Shown here in pieces: positions 10,890 through 22,206 of a stretch of DNA of 64,000 nt. The notes under the pieces were generated by a model, which made no database searches, had not been told where the DNA came from, and saw nothing but the letters and a program-made list of their open reading frames with translations. Each line of letters begins with the position of its first letter. Within the stretch, counting starts at the first letter, position 1. This DNA is from Zantedeschia hybrid cultivar (Eukaryota > Streptophyta > Magnoliopsida > Alismatales > Araceae): contig JARZZO010000004.1 in the NCBI GenBank assembly GCA_030544215.1, positions 16,666,501 to 16,730,500 on the forward strand. Direction: 5' to 3'. The position numbers and the translations under genes are program-made.

Positions 10890-12845
10890 TTGGCAACAAA
10901 TTCTTCCAAAATCCTCATTGAGGAAACCTCTTACTTGTCTGATCACACCCCATTGCGCGGGTCTTTCGGCCAATATTCTCTTCTAGATCTACTCTGCCCC
11001 TCCCCTAGAGAGGATTCTTCTGTATTTCTACTTGTATCCCAGGATTTTCATCCTGCTTCATCTTCATTAGGTTATAATAGGGAGTTTAGTGAAGTTAGGC
11101 AGTCTAGTTTTAGGCAGGTTAGTCGAGTTAGGAAGTCTAGGAAGCCTAAGGGTAGGCGAATTCCAGATAGATACCTCCAGGACTTAGCTGATAAATTCTT
11201 TTCTTGCTCTTTGATCCCTCAGTTTTTAAAAAATCCAATTCAGATGCCAGAAGACTGTATGAATGATGAGTCAGTCAATGATGGGTATGGGGTGTATGAG
11301 TTAGTACATGAAAAGGACCCCATTGTTGAGGATGAGGAAGATGACGAGGACGCAGCTGAGGCATATGCCAGTAGAGTGAAGAGATTCGATGAACCCTCAG
11401 TTGCCGTAGAAGAGCCCACCAAAGAAATCAATTTAAGGACTGAAGACGAACCTAAGGTTGTCCTCGTCAGCAAAAATCTTTCTACAGAAGATGAGAAGGC
11501 AATGGTACAAGTATTTAAGGACTATAAGGACACTTTCGCTTGGAGTTATGAAGATATGCCAGGGTTAGACTCTTCTTTAGTTGAACACAGATTGACGTTA
11601 AAAGAAGGAGCTAGCCCGGTCAAGCAGAAATTAAGGCGATTCCACCCTCAAATGGCTCTAAAGATGAAGGAAGAGGTCGACAAATTGCATAAAGCCAAAT
11701 TTATTAAAGTTGTCCTTTATCCACAATGGGTGGCTAACATAGTCCCGGTTATGAAGAAAGACGGGAAGGTCAAAATTTGCATTGACTTCCGCGATCTGAA
11801 CCGGGCGTGTCCTAAATATGATTTTCCATTGCCTCATATTGATGTACTCATTGATAATACCGCTGGCTATGAAACTTTATCGTTTATGGACGGATTTTCA
11901 GGATACAATCAGATTAAGCTAACAGAAGAAGATCAAGAGAAAACGTCATTCACTACACCTTGGGGAACATACTGCTATGTCATCATGCCATTTGGATTGA
12001 AGAATGCTGGAGCCACTTATCAAAGGGCTATGATGGCGATATTTCATGACATGATGCACATAGATCTGGAAGTGTATGTGGATGATCTATTGGTTAAATC
12101 TAAGACAAAGGCTGAGCACGCCAAAGTTTTGGCAATGGTATTAGAGAGATCGAGAGAATATCAGTTAAAGATGAACCCCAAGAAGTGTGTATTCGGGGTA
12201 TCTTCAGGAAAGTTACTTGGATTCATCGTCAGCAAACGGGGAGTTGAGATCGATCCCAACAAGGCGAAGGCTATCAGAGAAATGCCACCTCCCAAAAACT
12301 TGAAGGAGTTAAGAGGATTAATCGGGAGGTTACAATTTATTCGCCGCTTTGTCTCCCAGCATTCACAAAGGTGTAAACCGTTTTACGAGCTTACCAAGCC
12401 GGGAGTCAAATTTGATTGGGACGATAAGTGTCAGGAGGCATTCGATGGATTAAAGAACTATTTAGCAAGTCCTCCTGTTTTGAGACCACCATCTCCAGGC
12501 AAACCATTGATACTTTATATTTCAGTCCTAGATGATGCAGTGGGGGCTGTCCTAGCACAAGAGGATGAAGAAGGAAAAGAGAGGGCAGCCTACTATCTCT
12601 CTAAACTTCTCAACCCCGCTGAACAGAGATATACGGCGATGGAGAAAACATGTGCAACATTAGTCTGGGTTGTGCAGAAATTGAAGTATTATTTTCTGGC
12701 TCATGAAGTCCATCTCATCGCTAGAATGAATCCGATCAAATTCCTTCTGGAGAAATCTGTTCTTACTGATAGGTTAGCGCGATGGCAAAGCTTTCTATCT
12801 CAATTCGATATCATTTACATTCAGCAGAAAGCGATCAAGGGCTAG
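10890..12845 (+). pseudogene. pol: Reverse transcriptase and RNase H of the Tat element
   Basis: Copies element RNA into DNA and degrades the RNA template. An N-terminal linker with an acidic run (~11310-11370) leads into the RT domain (~11560-12330): KICIDFRDLN and FMDGFSGYNQI blocks, and catalytic YVDD at 12075-12086. The first RNase H follows (~12480-12840). In the usual acidic position near its end an Asn is seen (ARMNPIKF), so this RNase H may be impaired. TAG at 12843-12845 ends the frame, which continues in phase into the second RNase H. Translation would not start here; the stretch is part of a polyprotein. Confidence 0.9.
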
Positions 12846-14783
12846 GCCATAGCAGAACATCTCGCTCATCATCCCCTTCCTCGATTTGATCCAGTGCGAT
12901 CAGAGTTTCCGGATGAGGAACTGATGTCCGTAAATCAGATCAGAGATGATATGTGGACTCTGCATTTTGACGGAGCTTTGAATTCTCATGGAAAGGGGAT
13001 CGGTATCGTTCTGTTATCACCTGAAGGTGTCACCATTCCACAAGCCTTTCAGCTTGATTTTCCAGTCACTAACAATATAGATGAATACGAGGCACTCCTT
13101 GCTGGCCTCGAGGCTGCTCATTTCCATGGTGCCACTAAACTCAGGATTGTGGGTGATAGTCAACTGATTCTTCGCCAAGTGCTGACCAAGTATCGAACTC
13201 TTGATCCTAAGCTCAAGCCTTATCAAGAACTTACTTCTGCTTACTCAAAGCTTTTCACGAAATTGATCTTTGTCCATGTCCCTAGGAATCAGAACATCTT
13301 AGCTGACGCTCTAGCTTCACTAGCATCATCTCTTGATTTTCCAATAAGCAAGCAATCCGAATCAATCATAGTTCATAGGCGTCTTTCACCCGCTGTGAAA
13401 GACCCTTCATTTCTTAGAACTAAGGAGAAGTTGCTGAAGAAAGTCAGGGACGGAGATATTGTGGAAAAGAGAGAAATCATGTTGACGGAGCTGTTAGAAG
13501 AGATGGATGATGAACAGAAGCCATGGTATTATGAAATTGCCAAATATTGTGAAGATCAATCGTATCCTGAGGAAGCTACAACTGAGGAGAAGAGAGCTAT
13601 CAGGAGAGTTGCTCAACGATACACCCTAGTTGGAGGAGCACTGTACAAGAGAGGTTTTGATGGAGTTCTTCTGAGATGTCTAAACGAAGATGAGCTTTGG
13701 AAGGTTATGGAAGGAGCTCATAGTGGAGTTTGTGGTGGCCATGTCAATGGACAGATGCTAGCAAAGAAGATCCTTAGACAAGGATTTTATTGGTCAACCA
13801 TGGAAGAAGACTGTGTAGGATATGTCCGTAAGTGTGCTAAGTGTCAACTTCACACCGACAAAATTCATTCTCCTGCATCTTCACTCCATCATGTTTCCTC
13901 CCCATGGCCTTTCTCCATGTGGGCTTTCGACATTATTGGACCCCTTGGTAATCCAGATTCCGGCATCAAGCAAAAATCTTTCATTCTCACGGCAACGGAA
14001 TACTTCACCAAGTGGGCAGAAGCTGAAGCGTACGTGGAGATCAAAGCATCAATTGTCTGCAAGTTCATCATGAAGAACATCATCACCCGATTTGGAATTC
14101 CAAGCACCATCGTCACCGACAATGGACCACAGTTCGCGTCACAAGAATTAAAAGATCTCTGCAACAGGTATAGAATTGCGTTGCATCATTCGTCTCCTTA
14201 TTATCCGCAAGGCAATGGCCAAGCAGAGGCAACTAATAAGACTTTGATAAAAATCATCAAAAAGACGTGCAAATCTAATATATTTGCAGACTGGCCAGAA
14301 AAATTGGTTGAGGATCTATGGGCCTACCGAACTTCAATCCGCACGCCTACTGGGCAAACTCCTTATTTCTTAACATTTGGAATGGAAGCGGTAGTTCCAT
14401 ATGAGATCCTTATACCGTCATTAAGAGTACAATTGAATAAGGAATTCTCTATTGATGAACATCGTTCAACACTCCTTGCTCAATTGGAACTCTTAGACGA
14501 GAAAAGATGGTCAGCCGCTAATCATGCAAAAGTTTATCAAAATAGACTAGCACGTTTTTATCAAAAGAAGGTCATTGAACGTAAGTTCAAAATCGGTGAA
14601 ATGGTCGTCAAAAGAATTTTTGTAAAACCTGGTGGTCCGCGTTCTAAGCTCCAACCCAACTGGGAAGGACCTTATGTTGTATCGCACGCTTTTCCTGGTA
14701 ACGCTTATCGTCTTGTTAATGAAGAAGGAGAAGAGCTAAATCATCCCTGGAATGGTTTACATCTTAAGAAATACTACCCTTAG
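12846..14783 (+). CDS. pol: Second RNase H and integrase of the Tat element
   Basis: This continues the RT frame after one TAG. The first part (~12954-13330) is a second RNase H of the archaeal-like type: WTLHFDGA, NNIDEYEALLAGLEAA, VGDSQLI and ILADALASLA supply its acidic residues. The integrase follows: an HHCC zinc module (~13716-13851), then the catalytic core with Asp at 13929, Asp at 14118 (TDNGPQF) and Glu at 14226 (GNGQAEA), all present. The C-terminus ends HLKKYYP at 14783. The order RNase H, second RNase H, integrase marks the Tat lineage. Apart from the upstream stop this part is unbroken. Confidence 0.9.
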   Translation, partial: AIAEHLAHHPLPRFDPVRSEFPDEELMSVNQIRDDMWTLHFDGALNSHGKGIGIVLLSPEGVTIPQAFQLDFPVTNNIDEYEALLAGLEAAHFHGATKLRIVGDSQLILRQVLTKYRTLDPKLKPYQELTSAYSKLFTKLIFVHVPRNQNILADALASLASSLDFPISKQSESIIVHRRLSPAVKDPSFLRTKEKLLKKVRDGDIVEKREIMLTELLEEMDDEQKPWYYEIAKYCEDQSYPEEATTEEKRAIRRVAQRYTLVGGALYKRGFDGVLLRCLNEDELWKVMEGAHSGVCGGHVNGQMLAKKILRQGFYWSTMEEDCVGYVRKCAKCQLHTDKIHSPASSLHHVSSPWPFSMWAFDIIGPLGNPDSGIKQKSFILTATEYFTKWAEAEAYVEIKASIVCKFIMKNIITRFGIPSTIVTDNGPQFASQELKDLCNRYRIALHHSSPYYPQGNGQAEATNKTLIKIIKKTCKSNIFADWPEKLVEDLWAYRTSIRTPTGQTPYFLTFGMEAVVPYEILIPSLRVQLNKEFSIDEHRSTLLAQLELLDEKRWSAANHAKVYQNRLARFYQKKVIERKFKIGEMVVKRIFVKPGGPRSKLQPNWEGPYVVSHAFPGNAYRLVNEEGEELNHPWNGLHLKKYYP

Positions 14784-15526
14784 GTTAAAGAGTCGATCAG
14801 CATGGTACAAAGACCAGTGGAATCAGAAAATTTATAAACTCAAATTTCCTTATAAATCTGGATAATTTAACTTCAAATACATTATTACACACACTGACAC
14901 GTTTGATTCGTGGATAACAAAAGATGCCAAGTCCCAAGGAATACCGAAAGCTTGACTGAAAGTGTAAAGTACAAGTCATTCGTTTTAAAACAAAAATCTG
15001 TTTTATACTCGGCCCATGATGTCGGAATGAGGCTTAGAATAGACTACCAAGAATACCCGCCATCTTAGTAGGAGGCCGTCATAAAAAAAATGGGGGAGAT
15101 CCGTCCCAAAGAAAAGAATAGAAAAGCAAAAAGGCAAAAGCCAAATGTCAAATCAAAAGGCCATTACACTACAAACGTTACATCAAGACCATGAAATGAA
15201 ATAAAAGAGAACGCAAGGTCGATAAATACCCCGGAAAGAAAATGACCGAACCCCAACGGATACTAGGGTAGGAAAGGAACATCTTTTTAAGTCTCCGGAA
15301 CCTTCTCATGGGCTTTCTAAACTTATTCTTCTTTTCCTTCTAAAGAGGCGTACTCCAAACTTAAGGAATGGCTTAGATTGACTAAGGGTCAAATCATCAA
15401 ATGGGATCACGAATGGAAACACGAATTCAAACACGATGGGTTTTAAGTTAAGTTGTTAAAGAACAATTTGGGAATTAAGTTAATAAATGAATATGATCTT
15501 TTGATCTGAGTACCATGCTGATCTTT

Positions 15527-15670
15527 TATGTCAAAAATCCAAAAATACATATGTCAAAAATTCAAAAAAATACATACTTCAAAAATCCAAAAAAATATAT
15601 ATGTCAAAAAAAAAAGGCATATATTTCAAAACCCAAACAAAAATGAATATTTCAAAACAACAAAAATATT
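15527..15670. repeat. A-rich ~25-bp tandem repeat
   Basis: About five imperfect units of the type ATGTCAAAAATCCAAAAATA in the 3' non-coding region of the Tat element. The reading frame across it is a by-product. Confidence 0.7.
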
Positions 15671-15962
15671 TAATTTAGCATTTGCTTATTGCATCTGGTA
15701 TGCTTCATTTCTTTTATTTTCAGTGAGCATCTGTCTGCTTGCATATTGCATTTGCTTAAGTTTGATTATTCACATTACCTTTGTTAATAAAGGCCATGCC
15801 CCTTGACCCTTCTACCAAAGATAGGATCAAGTAGTTGGTTACTTAACCAGGCAAGGAGCTAAGCCTGAATAGATGCTTAACATGTTTGTTCAAGTCATAT
15901 ACAGGACACAAGGCATGAAGAAAGTTGGAATTCGAATAGAGAACAACCAGAAACCTGTTTCT

Positions 15963-16036
15963 GTGAGTAAAAGGCGTCGAGGAGCACTGCCGCCTTTTAA
16001 CATTGAATGACGTCTACGCGACACGACGCATTTCAG
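15963..16036 (+). repeat. Two hairpins of the GCGTC/GACGC family in the 3' region
   Basis: The first pairs AAAAGGCG (15969) with CGCCTTTT (15990). The second pairs GACGTC (16009) with GACGC (16024), followed by ATTTCAG. These copy the apex plan of the LTR hairpins, outside the LTR. Confidence 0.65.
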
Positions 16037-17057
16037 CCTTTCTGTGATTTATCCGAATTTCTATGGTTTTTGATGCTTAAATTGAATACTTGTTTGGAAT
16101 TATTAATGATTTTGATTGCAGGAAATCAGAGAATTCAAAATATCAAGAAGATCCCACTGTAGGAGTCAAGAAGTCTCGACCGTGACTAAAAAGACGGTTA
16201 TTTCTACCCTTGTACTCTTCCATGTAAATCATTTGCATTACTATATGTTAAGTATTTATTAGAGTATATCAAGGACCTTATGGTTTTGATGAAACTTGAA
16301 TTTGAGTTCCTCTCAACAAAAATAGTGATAATTCCAGAGAATTCTTAATCGCATGGATAGGCCGTTGGATTGTTAATTAGTGAGGACGATGGTTCCACTT
16401 TTGTGAAACAGTGCATGGATAAACGAGCTTCGGCTTAGCACTGGATTACAAGAACTGGTATCTTGACTCATTAATGACAATTTGACAATATTATCCTTGA
16501 TTAATTTATATTTTATTTGACTTTATATTTTTCTTTTAGCCCAGCATGCATCATATAGGACTTTGAAATCATTGTGATAAGGATTAATTACTGATTAAAT
16601 TTCAGACCATTAAATCAAACAATTTCATACATGATATGAAATATTCCACTCTGAATTGAGTATCTTGATTATCTTTGAGGTTCGCTTGAAGATATCCTTG
16701 GAATTCTATCCTTTCTTGGATTCTTTATCCAATATTCTTGTTTTCTTTTAAGATCCATCGTGGCTGCAGCACGTCCACATTGGTTGGCAATCGCTCCCCA
16801 TAATGAAACCTACAGTGTCTATGACCTGGGGTACTTCCCACTCTGAGGAGGTTGATCGACTTTATTTTATTTCCTTGTCTACCTCATCCAGACATGATTG
16901 ATTCCATTGATTTCCTTGAACTATCTTCATTGATGATTTCGAAAAAATTACAATCATGTGATGTTAAGAGCGTGTCTCATCACACCTTAGCATCACCTTT
17001 TCAGTACATTCCATTTCATTTCACTCCCTTGTAAAGACGATGCCAAGGTGAGGCAGC

Positions 17058-18379
17058 TGTAGACATGCTAATTTTGACATCATTTTGAGTAAATTTCATA
17101 TCATATAATAATGCCTTAGAATGGTCTGATATTTAATCATTGATTAATTTTTATTTATCTTTTTGAGTGTCGGGTTTAACAGACATGTTTAAGTTAATCA
17201 ATTAAATTGATTTTAACTCAAATTTCAGTTAAAATATGAAGAAGCCTAAACGACGTCGACCTGTGTGGACGCCATTTAGAGTTTATTCTTATTTTAACGT
17301 TTAAATTTGAATTTTAATCAGTTGATTAATTAGCTAAAAGGCGTCTGTAAGAGTTGACGTGTTTTAGGTTTCCTAGGCTATTTCTACTTCTCTTCTGGAT
17401 GTTTATCCTTATCTTAATTAGTGTAAAAGACGTCTATACATGTAGACGCGTTTTATCTAATACAGATAAAGATAAGTTTTTCCGGATGTTTATCCTTATC
17501 TTAATTAATCTGAAAGGCGTCAGCCTATGTGGACGCGTTTTAGATAATTACAGATAAAGATGAATTAATCTGTATTTATCTGTTGGTTAAGATTGATAAA
17601 TCTTAGATTTTTCTATGTAAATCCGCGGACGCAGAAGAAGTCTATAAATACCTTGCATCTTGAAAGAGAAAAAAAAAAAAAAGAGAAAAGAGAGAAGTTA
17701 GAATCAGAGTTAGTGATTGAAGATCGAAGCAACGACGTCCAAAGGCCGAAGCGCTGTTGTTTCCAGAAGTCGACATCCATTCTTCATCCAATTCAAGACT
17801 TCATCCAATTCGGCATAAGTTTTTCATTTCTACATCTTCATTCATATATTCATTAATCTCTCATTTCTTCATCATCACTTCATGCAACACACACCACATC
17901 ATTCTTTTTAAAACCTATTTGATTAAGGGGTTTCAAAAGCCATCCAACAAGTAAGTTTGTTATTTAGTTGCATGTTTAAAACTATGATTAGAATGGATAC
18001 TGCTTCTACTTAAATTCTCATCATTATTTCTTCATCTCTTTCTATATTTCTTATAAGCTGCAAAAGGAGAATCAAAGGAAGGAAATCAAGCAAATCAAAG
18101 GACTCTGGACGATCCTCAACTTCTCAACTTCAAAACCTCAACAACAAGAACAAAGACAAGAAATGGCCCTCTTTCTTCAGCCGGCTGAAAGAGGGGGAAT
18201 CAAGGACTCAAAATCTTCCGCGTTTAATCAGGTAGGCGATCAAAACTTTCTTTTGGAACTTTTAAGTCAAAAGTTTCTGGCGATCACTTCACGTAGTTTC
18301 TGTTTTTAATAGGCTTTATTTTGCACTTAAACAACATAGATTTTTCATGTTAATCACACAGTCATTCTAAGTACTCACA
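17058..18379 (+). repeat. 3' LTR of the Tat element
   Basis: 1322 bp, TGTAGACATGC to TACTCACA, with TATA box at 17643-17650 and the same four hairpins as the 5' LTR. About 29 substitutions and one A-run indel separate it from the 5' copy. Confidence 0.95.
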
Positions 18380-18384
18380 TTCGT
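18380..18384. repeat. Target-site duplication TTCGT (right)
   Basis: Identical to 4018-4022. Confidence 0.95.
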
Positions 18385-19471
18385 GACTAGAGCTTGAGGG
18401 ATTGATTAGACAAGGTTTGGGGAGGTGTTCTTCATGTTCTTCAAGAAGTAGGATATGAAAACCTGTTAAATGATATTTTGTATAATATAAAACTTCGTTT
18501 TGATTTTCTAAAGTGGTCAAACATGATTTCTGGAATAATATTCTATCTATCTATGATCTCAATTCCTACTTTATTTCATCAAGTTTTAATCAAATTCACA
18601 ACATATGAAAGTTCTAGAATTTCTTCTGATAAGACTTCCAGGACTTTGAGCCCTTTGAAACACGTCTACTCGACTAGATATCTTTTAGTTTGAGTTAAAA
18701 TTGCATCCACTATTCCTGACGTAATATTTACTTAAAGAATAAGGGATCATAAGCCTTCCACTACAGTTATGAGGACCTTTAACTACCGTTGTGGGAGTCT
18801 TTAGCTATGATTTTTAAAGCCTATGACCAATTTCTAGACTGAACTTCAATTGGCCATAACTCTTTTGTTCTTTAGTCAATTGACTTAAAATTTTGACCAA
18901 AATTTGTGGACATATTTTACTTGCTAATAAAATTTTATAATCTTTTATTTTTATTTGCCTATTATTTTGCTATTTATTATATTGGCCCAATTTGATTTAA
19001 GTTCTTTATATAACGTTTAATATTCTAAATCATTTATTTGATGTCTGAATTACATGAATTTTTTTACATATGATTCCTTTGACTTCTTAGACATATTAAA
19101 CAAGTTTGATCAATTTATGAATCTCTTTACTATTTTTGGTCTTATTTATTCATTTTTTAGCTTTTGAAATTAATTTTAATGGCTGAAAAATGCATGTTTT
19201 ATTTTGAAAATTTTGAGAACATTCCTGAACCATATTCTTTTATCCAGTAACTTGTTGGAATCCATTTTGGTCTGATTATTCATCTATATGACCATGTTGG
19301 TTTTTTAAGTGACTAATTTATATGTAAAAACATATATTTTAACACTTATATCTATATATATATATCACTTTGTTAATTGAATTTTCAGATCTATGTTCAT
19401 CTTATGTTGACTGTTATCTAATTGTGCCATATTTATATGACTATATTTTGACATTACCATCTTAAGGAGAT
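18385..19471. other. AT-rich intergenic DNA
   Basis: No gene seen. Blocks such as GGCCATAACTCTTTTGTTC resemble chromovirus LTR text, so this may be part of an older element, but no ends can be placed. Confidence 0.4.
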
Positions 19472-20685
19472 TGTAAGGCCCGATTCCGATATAAGCATCC
19501 GTATTAGATAGGGCATTTGAACCCGATTAGGTGGAATCTTGGTTTTTGGCTAGCTGAGCTAGAAGATGGCGATACTTAATGCATTAATGGTTTGGAGTTA
19601 GGTGGGACTTAGACTTTCTGATTCTACACAGTAACCATAACCTCTGCATCATTGCCTAGATACTTTGGCATACGTGTAGGACTCCTTATGGTATAGTTTG
19701 GATATATGTCTGTTAACAATTTGATATAATATATTGAATATGATTTGATTGTCATATAATTTGAAATTCATACTCTATTATGACTCCTTTGAACTCAATT
19801 TATTCTTTAAAATTTTATATGCACGTTGTTTAGCTAACTCCTTTGAATTTGTCCTATGCTTAAGATCTATATTCGCTCATATGCCATAATTTCATTAGAT
19901 TTGTTAAAATACTATGTCATATTATTCGTTATGTTATATATGATAAGATTAGTTTGATATGAGATAAGTTCAGTTCGATATGTGATATGTTTGTTATATA
20001 GTTAATAGATTTAATAAGTCATATGTGAATTCAATTTGTCTATCATGTTAAGTAAGTAATATGTAATTCGATTTGATCATACTATTAGAAAACACATGTG
20101 ATTTTGTAAACTTATATGTGACCATGTTTTTATATCATGTTCTTATTCAAAATATATGCATAACTGTATATCTTGATTAGTTAGTTACCACTTGATTTTA
20201 ATTATTATTTTATTTAGTATTTGTGGGTCTCATTTCCTACAAAGTAGTTGCACTCATAAATCTTATTAATATTTTCAGAGTTTCCTAAAGGGGAAGAGTG
20301 GACTTTTGATTTGATGAAATTTTTTGAATTAGAAGACTTTTGTTGTTATTGAGGTAAATTTACTAATTTGTTCAGTAGATTGATGTAATAGGGATTGAGA
20401 GAGAGAAATATATACTTTTTTCTTTTTTTAGTGAATTGAGTGATTTTATTTCATATGGATATTTGGTATCCTTTTAGATCATGATATTGATGTTATATAT
20501 TTATGGAATTATGATATTGACATTGAAAATTTTGTTGGATTATTTTGATAGTAAATGGCATATTTGTTATTTTAATTATCTGTCTCTCATCATTCATGTC
20601 GGATTTATATGCTATTTAGATCCATACTTGCGTAACTTGAATCCGAAGTGAGTCTAAGTGATTAAACCAGATCGAGGGCGTAACA
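19472..20685 (+). repeat. LTR of a degenerate chromovirus-like gypsy element
   Basis: Begins TGTAAGGCCCG and ends GGGCGTAACA, a start and end form common in plant Ty3/gypsy LTRs. Three bases later lies a near match to the tRNA-Met primer site. The length is 1214 bp. No second LTR is found in the window, so the element is truncated. Confidence 0.6.
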
Positions 20686-20688
20686 ATG

Positions 20689-20700
20689 TGGTACCAGAAC
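20689..20700 (+). other. tRNA-Met type primer-binding site
   Basis: TGGTACCAGAAC differs at two positions from the standard plant TGGTATCAGAGC and sits directly after the LTR. Confidence 0.65.
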
Positions 20701-21425
20701 ATATGAATCATGGGAGAACATTAACCATTACCATCTAATCGTAAGCCATACCAATTGATCTTGAGAGTGTGGATAGGATAAATATTTATATATAAGGACT
20801 AATTAGGCTCTATTGGGTGTTCAAGAAAAGGCTAGGACGGCTAGGGTATGCGAGTGCAGAACTTATGCGTAACTTGTTCTAACAAGTAAACTTAGAAGTT
20901 GAAACATAAATAGGATTAGTCTCACCCTTTTTAAGGGACAGAGCTAGCTTGATATCAAGGACATAGGGCCAGTTAGAAGGGTTTATGTACTACCCACTTA
21001 CACTTTTCCACTTGACTTGTTAAGCTATGAAAAATTGACTTGTTATTATCATTAGCCCATAATACTATCTCAGGAGATGTCTTATGACTTCTAATACTAT
21101 ATGTGGGGAGATACAACTACTGAGCTTATTCGGCCTGACTTGTATACTTACACTGAGGGTAGATACATGTTCATAGTCACCTATGTTATTGATATGATAG
21201 ATTTTTATCATATTGGGCATGGATTTTCTAGAAAAGCATGATGCATTGCTAGATTGCCATAAGAAGAGGGTGATATTCTAAAGTCCAAGGCCCAACAATA
21301 TCTTATGTTTCAATATTCGAAGAATAAGTTTTGAAGGGTGTTGGTCTCTGCACTGAAAATAGAAAAGCTAGTTAGTCAAGGTTGTGAGACATTCTTGGCT
21401 AGTGTGGTGATAGATAGGGATGTCA
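20701..21425 (+). pseudogene. Internal relic of the chromovirus-like element (protease/RT linker)
   Basis: Most of this is unreadable. At about 21222-21284 MDFLEKHDALLDCHKKRVIF then a stop, followed in another frame near 21340-21420 by VSALKIEKLVSQGCETFLASV, match the protease-to-RT linker of plant chromoviruses (Tekay/Del type). Gag and most of pol are missing, so the element has suffered large deletions. Confidence 0.6.
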
Positions 21426-21541
21426 ACAGGTTAGATAGGGTGCAAATAGTGGAGTATCCATTTGCTGTTCATTAAGCATCGAATAGTTATCGGAATAGAT
21501 ATAATGCGGATACACTCACTATCCGTAAGTTACCGGTCAAC

Positions 21542-21639
21542 ATAAGAACTTATAAAATGTAAAGTTTAAGCACAAATTACTATATTAGATATAAGAACTT
21601 ATAAAATGCAAAGTTTAAGCACAAATTACTATATAAGGT
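21542..21639. repeat. 49-bp direct tandem duplication
   Basis: Copy 1 starts at 21542 and copy 2 at 21591, both ATAAGAACTTATAAAATG..; only one or two bases differ, so it is fairly recent. Confidence 0.85.
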
Positions 21640-21764
21640 ACTCACTTAAACTCAATGAAATAAACATTTGTTAAAAGAAGCAAAAATATAAATTTAAGTA
21701 TAATTTTTCTAACTATATAAAAATATTTAATGGATGGCCAAAAATTAGGATATCTTAATATCTC

Positions 21765-21960
21765 TGTTAGATTTTAATTAAAGAATGAGATCAATCCTAA
21801 GGGGTAATCTAATAAATTTATTATTTTTACACTATTTTTTCAGCATTATTAGATGTTGGTTTTTGATACAGGATCGATCGGATGGCTCTGATTGATGCAC
21901 CCCCTCCCTCCTCGAGGCTTTAATTTTCAATACAGACCGTTGAATCCTTTCTACTACTAA
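21765..21960. repeat. Fragment of the 1.6 kb repeat family
   Basis: Shares the order of blocks seen at about 715-850 and 2270-2400 (GATCAATCCTAAGGGGTAATC, TTTTTTCAGCATTATTAGATG, GATTGATGCACC). It is a dispersed relative of the array at the left end of the window. Confidence 0.6.
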
Positions 21961-22002
21961 GAAAGTATCTCTGAGTGAAGAATTAGATGCATATTTTTAT
22001 GC

Positions 22003-22169
22003 ATTGTGTATATATATATATATATATATGTATGTATATATATGTATATATATATATATGTATATATATGTATATATATATATATGTATATATATATGTA
22101 TATATATATATGTATGTATATATATATACATATATATATATACATACATATATATATATACATATATAT

Positions 22170-22205
<36 letters not shown>

Positions 22206-22206
22206 G
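22003..22206. repeat. Palindromic (TA)n microsatellite with TG/CA interruptions
   Basis: The left half is (TATATG)-type and the right half (CATATA)-type, so the ~200 bp are close to self-complementary about ~22127. Open frames appear on both strands only because of this symmetry and are not genes. Confidence 0.9.

Larger units (their letters stand above)
14784..17057 (+). other. 3' non-coding region of the Tat element
   Basis: About 2.3 kb between integrase and the 3' LTR with no supported gene. It holds a ~25-bp A-rich tandem repeat (15527-15670) and two hairpins of the LTR family at about 15963-16036. The purine-rich AAGGTGAGGCAGC just before 17058 is the only candidate polypurine tract and is weak. 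Confidence 0.6.
4023..18379 (+). mobile_element. Complete Ty3/gypsy LTR retrotransposon, Tat/Ogre-type lineage
   Basis: The element is bounded by two 1.32 kb LTRs (4023-5345 and 17058-18379), each TG..CA, and by a perfect 5-bp target duplication TTCGT (4018-4022 and 18380-18384). Total length is 14,357 bp. Gene order is gag, protease with G-patch, an unrecognised frame, reverse transcriptase with RNase H, a second RNase H, integrase. A second RNase H between the pol RNase H and integrase is the known hallmark of the Tat lineage (Tat, Ogre, Retand). By eye the LTRs differ at about 29 of ~1320 positions plus one A-run indel, so the insertion is recent. In-frame stops at 7107, 10759 and 12843 and frame changes near 8663-8921, 10070 and 10874 suggest it is not autonomous as read, unless some are recoded. 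Confidence 0.95.
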
